A DNA stretch of 64,000 bases from positions 1 through 64,000 of the forward strand of contig NZ_SELS01000015.1 in NCBI RefSeq assembly GCF_004197395.1, given 5' to 3'. Shown piece after piece: positions 27,913-39,601 of this stretch (the stretch's first letter is position 1; each line of letters opens with the position of its first letter). The translations under genes were made by a program, and so were the position numbers. The stretch is from Paraburkholderia sp. UYCP14C (GTDB lineage: Bacteria; Pseudomonadota; Gammaproteobacteria; Burkholderiales; Burkholderiaceae). The notes below the pieces were generated by a model. It saw only the letters and a list, made by a program, of their open reading frames with translations. It had not been told where the DNA came from and did no database searches.

Positions 27913-28218
27913 GTGGCTAAACTGGCACTGATCGAACGTGAAAAGAAGCGTGCTCGCCTCGCCGCCAAGTACGCTCCCAAGCGTGCTGCACTGAAGGCAA
28001 TCATTGGCGACATGAGCAAGTCGGAAGAAGAGCATTACGCAGCCCGTCTGGAACTGCAGCAACTGCCGCGTAACTCTAACCCGACCCGTAAGCGCAATCG
28101 CTGCGCAATTACCGGTCGTCCGCGTGGCACGTTCCGTAAATTCGGGCTGGCGCGTAACAAGATTCGTGAAATCGCGTTCCGCGGCGAGATCCCTGGCCTG
28201 ACCAAGGCGAGCTGGTAA
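27913..28218 (+). CDS. rpsN: 30S ribosomal protein S14, zinc-free long form
   Basis: 101 residues, GTG start after GAGGTTACC. The length and the absence of paired CxxC motifs identify the long C-minus form that needs no zinc. The C-terminal [20 protein letters not shown] is the 16S-binding signature. Confidence 0.97.
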   Translation: MAKLALIEREKKRARLAAKYAPKRAALKAIIGDMSKSEEEHYAARLELQQLPRNSNPTRKRNRCAITGRPRGTFRKFGLARNKIREIAFRGEIPGLTKASW

Positions 28219-28232
28219 TAGGAGAAACATAA

Positions 28233-28628
28233 ATGAGCATGAGTGATCCTATCGCCGATATGCTGACTCGCATCCGCAATGCGCAGATGGTCGAGAAGGT
28301 TTCGGTGACTATGCCCTCGTCGAAAGTCAAGATTGCGATTGCGCAGGTCCTGAAGGACGAAGGTTATATCGACGATTTCGCAGTGAAGTCCGAAGGTGCG
28401 AAGTCGGAATTGAACATCGTGTTGAAGTATTACGCTGGCCGTCCGGTCATCGAGCGCATCGAACGCGTCTCGAAGCCTGGTCTGCGTGTGTACCGTGGCC
28501 GTAACGACATTCCTGTGGTCATGAATGGCTTGGGCGTGGCAATCGTATCGACGCCGAAGGGCGTGATGACGGACCGCAAGGCACGTGCAACGGGCGTTGG
28601 CGGCGAAGTCATCTGCTACGTCGCTTAA
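28233..28628 (+). CDS. rpsH: 30S ribosomal protein S8
   Basis: 131 residues. S8 binds helix 21 of 16S rRNA and in E. coli represses the spc operon by binding the rplE message; no such site was tested here. The conserved [17 protein letters not shown] start and the [17 protein letters not shown] end are present. Confidence 0.97.
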   Translation: MSMSDPIADMLTRIRNAQMVEKVSVTMPSSKVKIAIAQVLKDEGYIDDFAVKSEGAKSELNIVLKYYAGRPVIERIERVSKPGLRVYRGRNDIPVVMNGLGVAIVSTPKGVMTDRKARATGVGGEVICYVA

Positions 28629-28646
28629 GGCCGAAAGGAGAGAAAC

Positions 28647-29177
28647 ATGTCTCGAGTAGGTAAGAGCCCGATCGCGCTGCAGGGTGCGGAAGTGGCCCTG
28701 AGCGCCGACAGCATTACTGTCAAGGGTCCGCTGGGTACGATTTCGCAGGCTGGCAACAGCCTCGTGAAGGTGGTGAACGACAACGGCACGCTGAAGTTCG
28801 AGCCGGTCGATGAAAGCCGCGAAGCGAATGCGATGTCGGGCACGATGCGCGCACTGGTTGCGAACATGGTGCACGGCGTGACGAAGGGTTTCGAGCGCAA
28901 GCTGACGCTGGTTGGCGTCGGTTATCGCGCACAAGCGCAAGGCGACAAGCTGAACCTGTCGCTGGGTTTCTCGCACCCGGTGGTGCACCAGATGCCGGCT
29001 GGCGTCAAGGCAGAAACCCCGTCGCAAACCGAAATCGTGATCAAGGGGATCAACAAGCAACAAGTCGGTCAGGTCGCGGCAGAAGTGCGCGGCTACCGTC
29101 CGCCGGAGCCCTATAAGGGCAAGGGCGTGCGTTACGCCGATGAGGTTGTGATCCTCAAAGAAACGAAGAAGAAGTAA
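28647..29177 (+). CDS. rplF: 50S ribosomal protein L6
   Basis: 176 residues, two duplicated alpha/beta domains. L6 lies near the sarcin-ricin loop. The C-terminal signature [16 protein letters not shown] is near 151-166. AAAGGAGAG precedes the ATG. Confidence 0.97.
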   Translation: MSRVGKSPIALQGAEVALSADSITVKGPLGTISQAGNSLVKVVNDNGTLKFEPVDESREANAMSGTMRALVANMVHGVTKGFERKLTLVGVGYRAQAQGDKLNLSLGFSHPVVHQMPAGVKAETPSQTEIVIKGINKQQVGQVAAEVRGYRPPEPYKGKGVRYADEVVILKETKKK

Positions 29178-29189
29178 GGGTGCGCAATC

Positions 29190-29555
29190 ATGGATAAGAC
29201 TCAATCTCGCCTGCGCCGCGCTCGTCAGACGCGTATCAAGATCGCTGAGCTGCAGGTCGCGCGTCTCGCCGTGCATCGCACGAACACGCACATCTATGCG
29301 CAAGTGTTCTCGCCGTGCGGCACCAAGGTGCTCGCCAGCGCGTCGACGCTCGAAGCCGAAGTGCGTGCGCAACTGGCCGATCAATCGGGCAAGGGCGGCA
29401 ACGTTGCTGCTGCGACCCTGATCGGCAAGCGCATTGCAGAAAAGGCTAAGGCTGCCGGCATCGAATCCGTCGCCTTCGACCGTTCGGGTTTCCGTTACCA
29501 CGGCCGCGTGAAAGCGCTGGCTGATGCGGCGCGCGAAGCCGGACTCAAGTTCTAA
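29190..29555 (+). CDS. rplR: 50S ribosomal protein L18
   Basis: 121 residues. L18 binds 5S rRNA together with L5. It has the basic N-terminal tail [12 protein letters not shown] and the C-terminal motif [20 protein letters not shown]. Confidence 0.97.
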   Translation: MDKTQSRLRRARQTRIKIAELQVARLAVHRTNTHIYAQVFSPCGTKVLASASTLEAEVRAQLADQSGKGGNVAAATLIGKRIAEKAKAAGIESVAFDRSGFRYHGRVKALADAAREAGLKF

Positions 29556-29569
29556 GGGAAGAATTCGTC

Positions 29570-30088
29570 ATGGCAAAGATGCAAGCTAAAGTTCAGGCTG
29601 ACGAACGCGACGACGGCCTTCGTGAAAAGATGATCTCGGTCAACCGCGTGACCAAGGTCGTGAAGGGTGGCCGTATTCTCGGCTTCGCTGCACTGACCGT
29701 GGTTGGCGACGGTGATGGCCGCGTCGGTATGGGCAAGGGCAAGGCGAAGGAGGTGCCGGTCGCTGTCCAGAAGGCGATGGAACAGGCTCGCCGCAACATG
29801 TTCAAGGTGCCGCTGAAGAACGGTACCCTGCAACACGAAGTGCACGGTAAGCACGGCGCATCGACGGTCCTCCTCGCTCCGGCGAAGGACGGTACCGGCG
29901 TGATCGCTGGCGGCCCGATGCGCGCAGTGTTCGACGTGATGGGCGTGCAGAACGTCGTGGCCAAGAGCCACGGTTCGACGAACCCGTACAACCTCGTTCG
30001 TGCGACGCTCGACGGCCTGCGCAAGCAGTCCACGCCGGCCGACATCGCTGCGAAGCGTGGCAAGTCCGTCGAAGACATTCTGGGCTAA
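29570..30088 (+). CDS. rpsE: 30S ribosomal protein S5
   Basis: 172 residues. S5 affects decoding accuracy and mRNA unwinding. The double-stranded-RNA-binding-like N-terminal domain contains [20 protein letters not shown] at about 27-46. rpmD begins 11 bases after the stop. Confidence 0.97.
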   Translation: MAKMQAKVQADERDDGLREKMISVNRVTKVVKGGRILGFAALTVVGDGDGRVGMGKGKAKEVPVAVQKAMEQARRNMFKVPLKNGTLQHEVHGKHGASTVLLAPAKDGTGVIAGGPMRAVFDVMGVQNVVAKSHGSTNPYNLVRATLDGLRKQSTPADIAAKRGKSVEDILG

Positions 30089-30099
30089 AGGTGGACACC

Positions 30100-30282
30100 A
30101 TGTCTGATAAAACTGTCAAGGTCCAGCTCGTCAAGAGCCTGATCGGCACCCGTGAATCGCACCGTGCAACGGTGCGTGGTCTGGGTCTGCGCCGACTCAA
30201 CTCGGTTAGCGAGTTGCAGGACACGCCGGCCGTGCGCGGCATGATCAACAAGGTTTCGTACCTCGTTAAGGTCATCAGCTAA
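30100..30282 (+). CDS. rpmD: 50S ribosomal protein L30
   Basis: 60 residues from ATG 30100, because AAAGGTGG lies five bases upstream; the in-frame GTG at 30091 is part of that ribosome site. It has the short bacterial ferredoxin-like fold, with the conserved [20 protein letters not shown]. Confidence 0.95.
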   Translation: MSDKTVKVQLVKSLIGTRESHRATVRGLGLRRLNSVSELQDTPAVRGMINKVSYLVKVIS

Positions 30283-30311
30283 GCGGCTGACCAGGACTCA
30301 AGGAGTTGATA

Positions 30312-30746
30312 ATGGAATTGAATAACCTGAAGCCGGCTGAAGGCGCGAAGCACGCAAAGCGTCGCGTTGGTCGCGGCATCGGCTCCGGCCTCGGCAAGAC
30401 CGCTGGCCGTGGTCACAAGGGTCAGAAGTCGCGTTCGGGCGGCTTTCACAAGGTTGGCTTCGAAGGCGGTCAAATGCCGCTGCAACGTCGCCTGCCGAAG
30501 CGTGGCTTCACCTCGCTGACGAAGGAATTCGTCGGTGAGGTGCGTCTCTCGGATATCGAGAAGCTGCCGGTCGACGAAGTCGATCTGCTGGCTCTCAAGC
30601 AAGCCGGCCTGGTCGGCGAGCTGATCCGTAGCGCCAAGATCATTGCAACGGGCGAGCTCAAGCGCAAGGTCGTTGTGAAGGGTCTGGGTGCGACGAAGAG
30701 CGCACGCGCTGCTATCGAAGCAGCCGGTGGCTCGTTTGCCGAGTAA
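30312..30746 (+). CDS. rplO: 50S ribosomal protein L15
   Basis: 144 residues from ATG 30312, six bases after AAGGAG. The Gly/Arg/Lys-rich N-terminal extension ([20 protein letters not shown]) threads into 23S rRNA. The C-terminal [22 protein letters not shown] is typical. It precedes secY by 46 bases. Confidence 0.97.
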   Translation: MELNNLKPAEGAKHAKRRVGRGIGSGLGKTAGRGHKGQKSRSGGFHKVGFEGGQMPLQRRLPKRGFTSLTKEFVGEVRLSDIEKLPVDEVDLLALKQAGLVGELIRSAKIIATGELKRKVVVKGLGATKSARAAIEAAGGSFAE

Positions 30747-30792
30747 CGCGCAAGTTATTTGCCGTCACTAGCATTTGCATCGGAGAAGGTAC

Positions 30793-32139
30793 TTGGCTAA
30801 CAGCCCGAGTCTCGCAAAACCCGGTCGCAGCGCGGCGAAGTTTGGCGATCTGCGTCGGCGAGCAGTGTTCCTGCTGCTGGCGCTGGTCGTCTACCGTATC
30901 GGCGCGCATATTCCGGTGCCGGGTATCGACCCGGACCAACTGGCGAAGTTGTTCCAAAGCCAGTCGGGCGGCATCCTTGGCATGTTCAACATGTTCTCGG
31001 GTGGCGCGCTTTCGCGGTTCACGATTTTCGCGCTGGGGATCATGCCGTACATTTCGGCGTCGATCATCATGCAGTTGCTGGCGATTGTCTCGCCGCAGCT
31101 CGAAGCGCTGAAAAAGGAAGGGCAGGCAGGTCAGCGGAAGATTACGCAGTACACGCGGGTCTTCACGGTTGTGCTGGCGACGTTCCAGGCGTTTGGTATC
31201 GCCGTCGCGCTGGAAAATCAGCCTGGCCTCGTGATCGATCCGGGGATGGTGTTCCGGTTGACGACGGTCGTGACGCTGGTGACCGGCACGATGTTCCTGA
31301 TGTGGCTGGGTGAGCAGATCACGGAGCGTGGGCTTGGTAATGGTATCTCGATCATCATTTTCGGCGGTATTGCGGCGGGTTTCCCGAACGCAATCGGTGG
31401 TCTCTTTGAACTGGTTCGAACTGGCTCGATGAGTATCATCTCGGCGATCATCGTCGTCGCGCTGATTGCTGCTGTGACGTATCTGGTGGTGTTCATCGAA
31501 CGCGGCCAGCGCAAGATTCTTGTGAACTACGCGAAGCGGCAGGTTGGTAACAAGATTTACGGCGGCCAGTCTTCACATTTGCCGCTGAAGCTGAACATGT
31601 CGGGTGTGATTCCGCCGATCTTCGCATCGTCGATCATTCTCTTCCCGGCAACTATCCTGAACTGGTTCAGTTCGGGTTCGCGTACCAGCTGGTTCGCAGA
31701 CACGTTGCACAACGTGGCCGAAGCCCTGAAGCCCGGTCAACCGGTGTACGTGTTGCTGTACGCGTTGGCGATCGTCTTCTTCTGCTTTTTTTACACCGCA
31801 CTGGTGTTCAACAGCAGGGAAACGGCCGACAACCTGAAAAAGAGTGGCGCTTTCGTCCCAGGCATCCGCCCGGGCGATCAGACGGCGCGATATATCGACC
31901 GCATCCTCACGCGTCTGACGCTGGCCGGTGCGATCTACATCGTGTTCGTTTGCCTGCTGCCCGAATTTCTGGTGCTGCGCTGGAACGTGCCGTTTTATTT
32001 TGGTGGAACGTCGCTGCTGATCATTGTCGTCGTCACAATGGATTTCATGGCGCAGGTGCAGTCGTACGTTATGTCGCAACAGTATGAATCGCTGCTGAAG
32101 AAAGCTAATTTCAAAGGCGGCGGCGTCCCGATGCGTTGA
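30793..32139 (+). CDS. secY: Preprotein translocase subunit SecY
   Basis: 448 residues with a TTG start at 30793. GGAGAAGG lies just upstream, and the product then begins [19 protein letters not shown]; no ATG or GTG fits. SecY is the ten-helix channel of the Sec translocon in the inner membrane. Conserved segments include [12 protein letters not shown] near the first periplasmic loop and [13 protein letters not shown] in cytosolic loop C5. It works with SecE (1955-2335). The rare start codon may limit translation relative to the ribosomal genes around it. Confidence 0.97.
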   Translation: MANSPSLAKPGRSAAKFGDLRRRAVFLLLALVVYRIGAHIPVPGIDPDQLAKLFQSQSGGILGMFNMFSGGALSRFTIFALGIMPYISASIIMQLLAIVSPQLEALKKEGQAGQRKITQYTRVFTVVLATFQAFGIAVALENQPGLVIDPGMVFRLTTVVTLVTGTMFLMWLGEQITERGLGNGISIIIFGGIAAGFPNAIGGLFELVRTGSMSIISAIIVVALIAAVTYLVVFIERGQRKILVNYAKRQVGNKIYGGQSSHLPLKLNMSGVIPPIFASSIILFPATILNWFSSGSRTSWFADTLHNVAEALKPGQPVYVLLYALAIVFFCFFYTALVFNSRETADNLKKSGAFVPGIRPGDQTARYIDRILTRLTLAGAIYIVFVCLLPEFLVLRWNVPFYFGGTSLLIIVVVTMDFMAQVQSYVMSQQYESLLKKANFKGGGVPMR

Positions 32140-32147
32140 AAGGACTT

Positions 32148-32366
32148 ATGGCCAAAGACGATGTTATCCAGATGCAGGGCGAAGTAATCGAGAACCTGCC
32201 TAACGCTACCTTCAGGGTGAAGCTGGAAAACGGCCATGTCGTTTTGGGACACATATCCGGCAAGATGCGGATGCACTACATCCGAATTTTGCCGGGCGAC
32301 AAGGTGACAGTTGAATTGACGCCTTACGATCTGTCGCGTGCGCGGATCGTGTTCCGGGCGAAGTGA
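32148..32366 (+). CDS. infA: Translation initiation factor IF-1
   Basis: 72 residues from ATG 32148, after AAAGGACTT; the frame upstream overlaps the end of secY. IF-1 is an OB-fold protein that occupies the A site during initiation. The sequence [20 protein letters not shown] is canonical. Confidence 0.97.
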   Translation: MAKDDVIQMQGEVIENLPNATFRVKLENGHVVLGHISGKMRMHYIRILPGDKVTVELTPYDLSRARIVFRAK

Positions 32367-32386
32367 TTTGAAAAAAGGGTAATATC

Positions 32387-32503
32387 ATGAAAGTGATGGC
32401 ATCGGTTAAGCGCATTTGCCGCAATTGCAAGATCATCAAGCGCAAAGGCGTTGTGCGCGTGATTTGCAGCTCTGATCCGCGCCACAAACAGCGTCAAGGC
32501 TGA
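32387..32503 (+). CDS. rpmJ: 50S ribosomal protein L36, zinc-binding form
   Basis: 38 residues. The zinc ligands Cys11, Cys14, Cys27 and His33 are all present (CRNC, then VICSSDPRH), so this is the C-plus form. AAAAGGGTAATATC precedes the ATG. It lies between infA and rpsM, its usual place. Confidence 0.97.
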
Positions 32504-32544
32504 ACGCCGCGCTTTTGCTTGCGCTTTTTGTTTGAGGAAAAACA

Positions 32545-32910
32545 ATGGCTCGTATCGCAGGGGTTAACATCCCGAATCACCAGCACACTGAAATCGGCCT
32601 GACGGCTATATACGGTGTCGGTCGCACGCGCTCGCGCGACATTTGCGTCGCTGCTGGTGTGGCATTTTCGAAGAAGGTCAAAGACCTGACTGACGCAGAC
32701 CTCGAAAAGCTGCGTGAAGAAGTCGGCAAGTTCATCGTTGAAGGCGATCTCCGCCGTGAAACGACGATGAACATTAAGCGCCTGATGGATCTCGGCTGCT
32801 ATCGTGGCGTGCGGCATCGTAAGGGTCTCCCCCTGCGCGGCCAGCGTACGCGTACGAATGCCCGTACGCGCAAGGGTCCGCGTCGTGCAGCGCAATCGCT
32901 GAAGAAGTAA
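32545..32910 (+). CDS. rpsM: 30S ribosomal protein S13
   Basis: 121 residues. S13 lies at the 30S head and contacts P-site tRNA through its basic C-terminal tail ([18 protein letters not shown]). It is first of the alpha-operon genes rpsM, rpsK, rpsD, rpoA, rplQ. In E. coli S4 represses this operon at a pseudoknot before rpsM; only 41 bases separate rpmJ from rpsM here. Confidence 0.97.
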   Translation: MARIAGVNIPNHQHTEIGLTAIYGVGRTRSRDICVAAGVAFSKKVKDLTDADLEKLREEVGKFIVEGDLRRETTMNIKRLMDLGCYRGVRHRKGLPLRGQRTRTNARTRKGPRRAAQSLKK

Positions 32911-32938
32911 GCGGAACTGACAGTTACAGGAAAACGTA

Positions 32939-33343
32939 ATGGCTAAGGCTTCGAACAACTCCGCGGCGCAACGCGTTCGCAAGAAGGTCAAGAAGAACGT
33001 CGCCGAGGGCGTGGTTCACGTTCACGCGTCGTTCAACAACACCATCATCACGATCACCGACCGTCAAGGCAACGCGCTTGCCTGGGCAACGTCGGGTGGC
33101 CAGGGCTTCAAGGGTTCGCGTAAGTCGACCCCGTTTGCAGCTCAGGTTGCAGCCGAATCGGCTGGCCGCGTGGCGATGGAATACGGCGTGAAGAACCTCG
33201 AAGTGCGGATCAAGGGCCCCGGCCCTGGCCGTGAATCGGCGGTGCGCGCGCTGCATGGTCTTGGCATCAAGATCACCGCGATCTCCGACGTGACGCCGGT
33301 CCCGCATAACGGCTGCCGTCCGCCGAAGCGTCGTCGTATCTAA
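32939..33343 (+). CDS. rpsK: 30S ribosomal protein S11
   Basis: 134 residues. S11 lies on the platform and contacts mRNA near the E site. The conserved [20 protein letters not shown] and the end [11 protein letters not shown] are present. Confidence 0.97.
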   Translation: MAKASNNSAAQRVRKKVKKNVAEGVVHVHASFNNTIITITDRQGNALAWATSGGQGFKGSRKSTPFAAQVAAESAGRVAMEYGVKNLEVRIKGPGPGRESAVRALHGLGIKITAISDVTPVPHNGCRPPKRRRI

Positions 33344-33490
33344 GACGCTGGTTTTGCGAGCGCCTGTTGCCGCTTTCCGCGGCGGCGGGCTGCGTGCATT
33401 ATTGAATTGACTAAGCCCACCGTTCGACCCAAAGGGTTCGAACTAGCGCGAGTGGAAGCATTCGCGTGACAAATTACAGAAGGAATCAAC

Positions 33491-34114
33491 GTGGCACGTT
33501 ATATCGGCCCTAAGGCCAAGCTGTCCCGCCGTGAAGGCACCGACCTCTTCCTGAAGAGCGCGCGCCGTTCGCTCGCTGACAAGTGCAAACTTGACAGCAA
33601 GCCCGGCCAGCACGGCCGCACGTCGGGAGCACGTACGTCCGACTATGGCACGCAGCTGCGCGAAAAGCAAAAAGTAAAGCGTATCTACGGCGTCCTTGAG
33701 CGCCAGTTCCGTCGCTACTTCGCTGAAGCAGATCGTCTGAAGGGCAACACGGGTGAAAACCTGCTGCAACTGCTCGAGTCGCGTCTGGACAACGTCGTGT
33801 ATCGCATGGGCTTCGGCTCGACGCGTGCTGAAGCGCGTCAGCTCGTGGGCCACAAGGCAATCACGGTGAACGGCGTCGTGACGAACATTCCGTCGATGCA
33901 AGTGAAGGCTGGCGACGTCGTCGCCGTGCGCGAACAGAAGCGCAAGCAGGCTCGTATCATCGAAGCCCTGTCGCTCGCTGAACAAGGCGGCATGCCGAGC
34001 TGGGTCGCGGTCGACGCGAAGAAGTTCGAAGGTACCTTCAAGCAGAAGCCGGAACGCAGCGACATCGCTGGCGACATCAACGAAAGCCTGATCGTCGAAT
34101 TGTATTCGCGGTAA
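33491..34114 (+). CDS. rpsD: 30S ribosomal protein S4
   Basis: 207 residues, GTG start after AGAAGGAATCAAC. S4 nucleates 30S assembly and, in E. coli, represses the alpha operon. The N-terminal region lacks the zinc CxxC pattern. The S4 RNA-binding domain ([20 protein letters not shown], about 97-116) is complete. A 147-base gap separates it from rpsK and a 124-base gap from rpoA. Confidence 0.97.
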   Translation: MARYIGPKAKLSRREGTDLFLKSARRSLADKCKLDSKPGQHGRTSGARTSDYGTQLREKQKVKRIYGVLERQFRRYFAEADRLKGNTGENLLQLLESRLDNVVYRMGFGSTRAEARQLVGHKAITVNGVVTNIPSMQVKAGDVVAVREQKRKQARIIEALSLAEQGGMPSWVAVDAKKFEGTFKQKPERSDIAGDINESLIVELYSR

Positions 34115-34238
34115 TCGGATTGACGGCCGGGGCGCCCTGATTGCGTTGCGCAAGGGGGCGTCTCGGCTGTTTATTTTCAGGTTGTTACCGGTCAGCCTTA
34201 TCGGTGTAACGAGCCGAGGGTATTGAAAAGGAAAACCT

Positions 34239-35216
34239 ATGCAAACCAGTTTGTTGAAGCCCAAGATCATCGCAGTTGAATCGCTTGGCGAGAGCCATGC
34301 GAAAGTGGTCATGGAACCGTTTGAACGCGGTTATGGCCACACCTTGGGTAACGCGCTTCGGCGCGTTCTGTTGTCGTCGATGGTGGGCTATGCGCCGACC
34401 GAAGTGACGATCGCAGGCGTCGTGCATGAGTATTCGACGCTCGACGGTGTGCAAGAGGACGTGGTCAACCTGTTGTTGAACCTGAAGGGTGTCGTCTTCA
34501 AGCTGCATAACCGCGACGAAGTGACGGTTACGCTGCGCAAGGAAGGCGAAGGCGTGGTCACCGCCGGCGATATCGAACTCGCACACGATTGCGAAATCAT
34601 CAACCCGGATCACGTGATTGCGCATCTGTCGAAGGGCGGCAAGCTCGACGTGCAGATCAAGGTCGAAAAGGGCCGCGGCTATGTGCCGGGCAACGTGCGT
34701 CGTTACGGCGAAGAGTCCGCCAAGATCATCGGCCGTATCGTGCTGGACGCGTCGTTCTCGCCGGTTCGTCGCGTGAGCTACGCAGTCGAAAGCGCTCGTG
34801 TCGAGCAGCGCACCGACCTCGACAAGCTCGTGATGAACATCGAAACCAACGGTGTGATTTCACCGGAAGAAGCGATCCGTCAATCGGCGCGCATTCTGGT
34901 TGATCAGCTGTCGGTGTTCGCGGCGCTGGAAGGTACTGAAGCAGCGGCGGAAGCGCCGTCGCGCGCACCGCAGATCGATCCGATCCTGCTGCGCCCGGTC
35001 GACGATCTCGAACTGACGGTTCGTTCGGCGAACTGCCTGAAGGCTGAGAACATTTACTACATCGGCGACCTTATCCAGCGTACCGAAAACGAGCTGCTCA
35101 AGACGCCGAATCTGGGTCGCAAGTCGCTGAACGAGATCAAGGAAGTTCTGGCGTCGCGCGGTCTGACGCTCGGCATGAAGCTCGAAAACTGGCCGCCGGC
35201 TGGTCTCGACAAGTAA
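34239..35216 (+). CDS. rpoA: DNA-directed RNA polymerase subunit alpha
   Basis: 325 residues. The N-terminal domain (about 1-230) dimerises and scaffolds beta and beta prime. An acidic/alanine linker follows. The C-terminal domain (about 250-315, [36 protein letters not shown]) binds UP elements and activators. A strong terminator sits between it and rplQ. Confidence 0.98.
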   Translation: MQTSLLKPKIIAVESLGESHAKVVMEPFERGYGHTLGNALRRVLLSSMVGYAPTEVTIAGVVHEYSTLDGVQEDVVNLLLNLKGVVFKLHNRDEVTVTLRKEGEGVVTAGDIELAHDCEIINPDHVIAHLSKGGKLDVQIKVEKGRGYVPGNVRRYGEESAKIIGRIVLDASFSPVRRVSYAVESARVEQRTDLDKLVMNIETNGVISPEEAIRQSARILVDQLSVFAALEGTEAAAEAPSRAPQIDPILLRPVDDLELTVRSANCLKAENIYYIGDLIQRTENELLKTPNLGRKSLNEIKEVLASRGLTLGMKLENWPPAGLDK

Positions 35217-35273
35217 GCCGACGAGTCGTTCGGGTGTAACCCCGCGAGTTGCACCGCTGTACCGTACTGGCAA

Positions 35274-35314
35274 AGACGCGGATTTTCCTTTAAAATCCGC
35301 GTCTTGTCTTTTTT
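35274..35314 (+). terminator. Strong terminator between rpoA and rplQ
   Basis: A perfect 13-bp stem (35274-35286 with 35292-35304) closes a 5-base loop and leads into TGTCTTTTTT. It is followed by rplQ 95 bases later. The length and T tract predict efficient termination, which is unexpected inside an operon normally read through. Confidence 0.85.
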
Positions 35315-35408
35315 CAATACCGGCCCGTGCGCTCACTGTTCGCTGTCGATGAGGCAGAATGAGTGCGATAGAAGAGCTGGACCAAAACTTTGAACCGAAG
35401 GAATTAAC

Positions 35409-35801
35409 ATGCGTCACCGTCATGGTCTGCGGAAACTGAACCGCACGAGCAGCCACCGTCTGGCAATGCTCCGTAACATGTCCAACTCGCTGATCGAGCA
35501 CGAAGTCATCAAGACCACGCTGCCGAAGGCCAAGGAACTCCGTAAAGTCGTCGAGCCGCTGATCACGCTCGGCAAGAAGCCTTCGCTGGCAAACCGTCGT
35601 CTGGCGTTCAACCGCCTGCGCGATCGTGACTCGGTCACCAAGCTGTTCGAAGTGCTCGGTCCGCGCTATGCAACGCGTCCGGGCGGCTACCTGCGCGTGC
35701 TGAAGTTCGGCTTCCGTGTTGGCGACAACGCGCCGATGGCTCTGGTCGAATTGCTCGACCGTCCGGAAGTTGAAGAAACGGAAGTGCAAGAAGCCGAGTA
35801 A
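35409..35801 (+). CDS. rplQ: 50S ribosomal protein L17
   Basis: 130 residues. The start [20 protein letters not shown] is the family signature. GAAGGAATTAAC precedes the ATG. It ends the ribosomal cluster and has its own terminator at 35822-35849. With a terminator also upstream, either read-through or a promoter in 35315-35408 must supply it; I see no clear -35/-10 there. Confidence 0.97.
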   Translation: MRHRHGLRKLNRTSSHRLAMLRNMSNSLIEHEVIKTTLPKAKELRKVVEPLITLGKKPSLANRRLAFNRLRDRDSVTKLFEVLGPRYATRPGGYLRVLKFGFRVGDNAPMALVELLDRPEVEETEVQEAE

Positions 35802-35821
35802 GTTATTTAGCTTCGACAAAG

Positions 35822-35849
35822 AGCCAGGCACATCGCCTGGCTTTTTTTT
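35822..35849 (+). terminator. Rho-independent terminator after rplQ
   Basis: AGCCAGGC pairs with GCCTGGCT around loop ACATC, followed by eight T residues. It ends the S10–spc–alpha cluster. Confidence 0.92.
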
Positions 35850-35994
35850 GGGCGGCAGATTTTTCATCGATGTCGAAAGCTGTGTCGCGGTGACCAAATG
35901 CCGCGGCCGCGCCGTATGGCGTTCTGCGGGGCCATAGGGCTAGGTGATACGATATTGGGATCGAAATCCTGCGCCGGCGGAGCTTGGTGTGTGT

Positions 35995-36321
35995 ATGAAT
36001 GTGACCTTGGTGCTGACAACGGTGCCGGATGCGGCAGTCGCTCAAAAGCTCGCCGGCGACGCGCTCGTCGCGCGCCTTTGCGCGTGCGTTACGCAGCTAG
36101 GTAGCGTGCAGTCGAGCTATCACTGGCAGGGCACGATCGAATCCGCGCAGGAGTTCCAGCTGCGGTTCAAGACCAGCGCCGCTCGCGCGCTCGAACTGGA
36201 GCAATACATTCAGGCTCACCATCCCTACGACACGCCGGAAATCCTTTCATGGCAAGCGACGGCCTCCGCCGCCTATGGCCAGTGGATCACTGCTGAAACC
36301 CAACGCCCTCTTCATGTTTAA
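35995..36321 (+). CDS. cutA: Divalent-cation tolerance protein CutA
   Basis: 108 residues from ATG 35995; the longer frame from 35944 adds 17 residues without family similarity. CutA is a small trimeric ferredoxin-like protein linked to copper/divalent metal tolerance in E. coli, though its function is unsettled. Typical segments are NVTLVLTTVPD, the ARLCACVTQL strand and the C-terminal HPYDTPEILSW. Its end overlaps the start of dsbD, as in the cutA-dsbD pair of many proteobacteria. Confidence 0.93.
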   Translation: MNVTLVLTTVPDAAVAQKLAGDALVARLCACVTQLGSVQSSYHWQGTIESAQEFQLRFKTSAARALELEQYIQAHHPYDTPEILSWQATASAAYGQWITAETQRPLHV

Positions 36322-38194
36322 CGGTCTCGACCGGCGCGCGCGCGCTGCGCTGCGCACCGTATTCTTTCTGCTCGGCTTCGTGTTCCTCGCGCAAGTCGTC
36401 ACTTTCGCGCGCGCCGCGGATGACTTCCTCGACCCGTCCGTCGCATTCCGGTTCAGCGCGACCGAGCAGCCCGGCGAAGTGGTCGTCACGTACAAGATTG
36501 CGGACGGGTACTACATGTACCGGGAGCGCTTCGCGTTCGCGACCCGCAACGGCACGGCGACGCTTGGTGAGCCTCAACTGCCGGCCGGTCACGTGAAGTT
36601 TGATCAGACGTTCAACAAGAATGTCGAGACGTATCGCAACGAGCTGACGATTCGTGTTCCGGTCAAGCAGGCTGCCGGACCGTTCGATGTTGCGGTGACG
36701 TCGCAGGGCTGTGCCGACGCAGGCATCTGCTATCCCCCGATGGAACGCGTGTACCACGTGAGCGGAGCGGCGCTGCAGCCGGCGGGCAGCGGTGCAGCGC
36801 CCCCAACCGCGCAACAATCGGCCGTCGCTGACGACGAACCTTGGTACGAACGCGCGACCAGTGCCAACTACGCGCAGTCGCTGCTGCAGCGTGGCGGCTT
36901 CTTTGCGATCGTTGGGCTTTATTTCGTTGCGGGCGCGATTCTGAGCCTGCTGCCGTGCTCGTATCCGATGATTCCGATTCTGTCGGCGATCATCATCGGA
37001 GAGGGGGCGCGCGTCACGCGTGGGCGTGGTTTCGCGCTGTCGCTCGCGTATGTAATCGGCATGGCGCTGGTGTACACGGCGCTGGGGGTTGCGGCGGCCC
37101 TCGTCGGACAGAGTCTCGGCGCATGGCTGCAAAATCCGTGGGTGCTCGGCGCGTTCGGTGTGCTTCTGACGATTTTCGCGCTGCTGCTGATCGCCGGTGT
37201 GGATCTCGAACTGCCGCCGCGTTGGCGCGACCGCATGTCGAGCGCTTCGGTGGGGCGCTCGGGCGGTAAATTTACCGCGGTCGCCGCGATGGGCGCGCTG
37301 TCGGCGCTGGTCGTCGGCGCCTGCATGACGGCGCCGCTTTTTGCGGTGCTCGCGTTCATTGCGCATACCGGCAATGCCGTGCTCGGCGGCGCGGCGTTGT
37401 TCTCAATGGGCATCGGGCTCGGGGTGCCGCTGCTGATCATTGGCCTCGGCGCGGGGACGCTGCTGCCGCGCGCGGGCAAGTGGATGGACAGCGTAAAAGT
37501 GTTCTTCGGCGTCGTTCTACTCGCCGCGGCCCTGTGGATCGTTTGGCCCGTGCTCGGCGGGGCTGCGTCGATGCTGTTGAGCGCGCTCTGGCTGCTGATC
37601 GCCGCGGTTGCGCTCGGCCTGTTCGCCAAGTCGGTTGCGGGCGGCTCGATATGGCACCGGCTTGGCCGGGCGGTCGGTGTCGTGATGGCGATCTGGGCGG
37701 CCGCGCTTCTAGTCGGCCTCGCGGCGGGATCGTCGGATCCGCTGCGACCGCTGGCGGTGCTCGCGGCTCGCGCCGGCAATCAGTCGAGCGTCGCGAAAAA
37801 TGGCTCCAGCGCGGCAGCGACGGCGTCGCAAAGCGATTTGACGTTCGCGCCGGTACGTTCATCGGACCAACTCGACCACGCCGTCAAAACGGCCGCACAG
37901 CCTGCCATGCTGGATTTTTACGCGGACTGGTGCGTGAGCTGCAGGGAGATGGAGAAATTCACTTTCAGCGACCCGCGCGTTCAGGCGAAGCTGAAGCAGA
38001 TGAATCTGCTGCGCGCCGACGTCACCGCGAACAATACCGACGACCAGGCGCTGCTCAAGCGCTTCAACCTGTTCGGGCCGCCGGGGATTATTTTCTTCGA
38101 TCAGGGTGGCAAGGAAGTGCTGCGGGTGGTCGGCTACGAATCGGCGGATAAATTCCTGCGCACGCTGGATCGAGCCAGGGCATCGGGGGTGTAA
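36314..38194 (+). CDS. dsbD: Thiol:disulfide interchange protein DsbD
   Basis: 626 residues from ATG 36314 (an upstream ATG at 36275 would give 639 and a larger overlap with cutA). DsbD passes electrons from cytosolic thioredoxin to periplasmic proteins. After a signal peptide (about 1-33), the alpha domain has the redox pair in CADAGICYPP. The membrane domain has LLPCSYPMIPIL and VVGACMTAPLF with its two cysteines. The C-terminal thioredoxin-like domain has CVSC at about 540-543. Its partners in cytochrome c maturation, ResB and CcsA, are encoded at 41257-44680. Confidence 0.95.
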   Translation: MFNGLDRRARAALRTVFFLLGFVFLAQVVTFARAADDFLDPSVAFRFSATEQPGEVVVTYKIADGYYMYRERFAFATRNGTATLGEPQLPAGHVKFDQTFNKNVETYRNELTIRVPVKQAAGPFDVAVTSQGCADAGICYPPMERVYHVSGAALQPAGSGAAPPTAQQSAVADDEPWYERATSANYAQSLLQRGGFFAIVGLYFVAGAILSLLPCSYPMIPILSAIIIGEGARVTRGRGFALSLAYVIGMALVYTALGVAAALVGQSLGAWLQNPWVLGAFGVLLTIFALLLIAGVDLELPPRWRDRMSSASVGRSGGKFTAVAAMGALSALVVGACMTAPLFAVLAFIAHTGNAVLGGAALFSMGIGLGVPLLIIGLGAGTLLPRAGKWMDSVKVFFGVVLLAAALWIVWPVLGGAASMLLSALWLLIAAVALGLFAKSVAGGSIWHRLGRAVGVVMAIWAAALLVGLAAGSSDPLRPLAVLAARAGNQSSVAKNGSSAAATASQSDLTFAPVRSSDQLDHAVKTAAQPAMLDFYADWCVSCREMEKFTFSDPRVQAKLKQMNLLRADVTANNTDDQALLKRFNLFGPPGIIFFDQGGKEVLRVVGYESADKFLRTLDRARASGV

Positions 38195-38253
38195 TCGAAC
38201 GCCGTGACGCATTGCCTGGCCGCCTGGCCAAGACGGTGTAAGCGAGCAGCATG

Positions 38254-38295
38254 AAAAAACGGAGGCGAACCCCTAAGGTTCGCCTCCGTTTTTTT
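38254..38295. terminator. Bidirectional terminator between dsbD and hemB
   Basis: AAAAAACGGAGGCGAACC pairs fully with its complement ending in GTTTTTTT around loop CCTAA, about 18 bp. A and T tracts flank the stem on both sides, so it can end dsbD on the plus strand and hemB on the minus strand. Confidence 0.93.
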
Positions 38296-38326
38296 CTCGA
38301 CCGCCGCGCGCTAAACCGCGCCCGAC

Positions 38327-39601
<1,275 letters not shown>

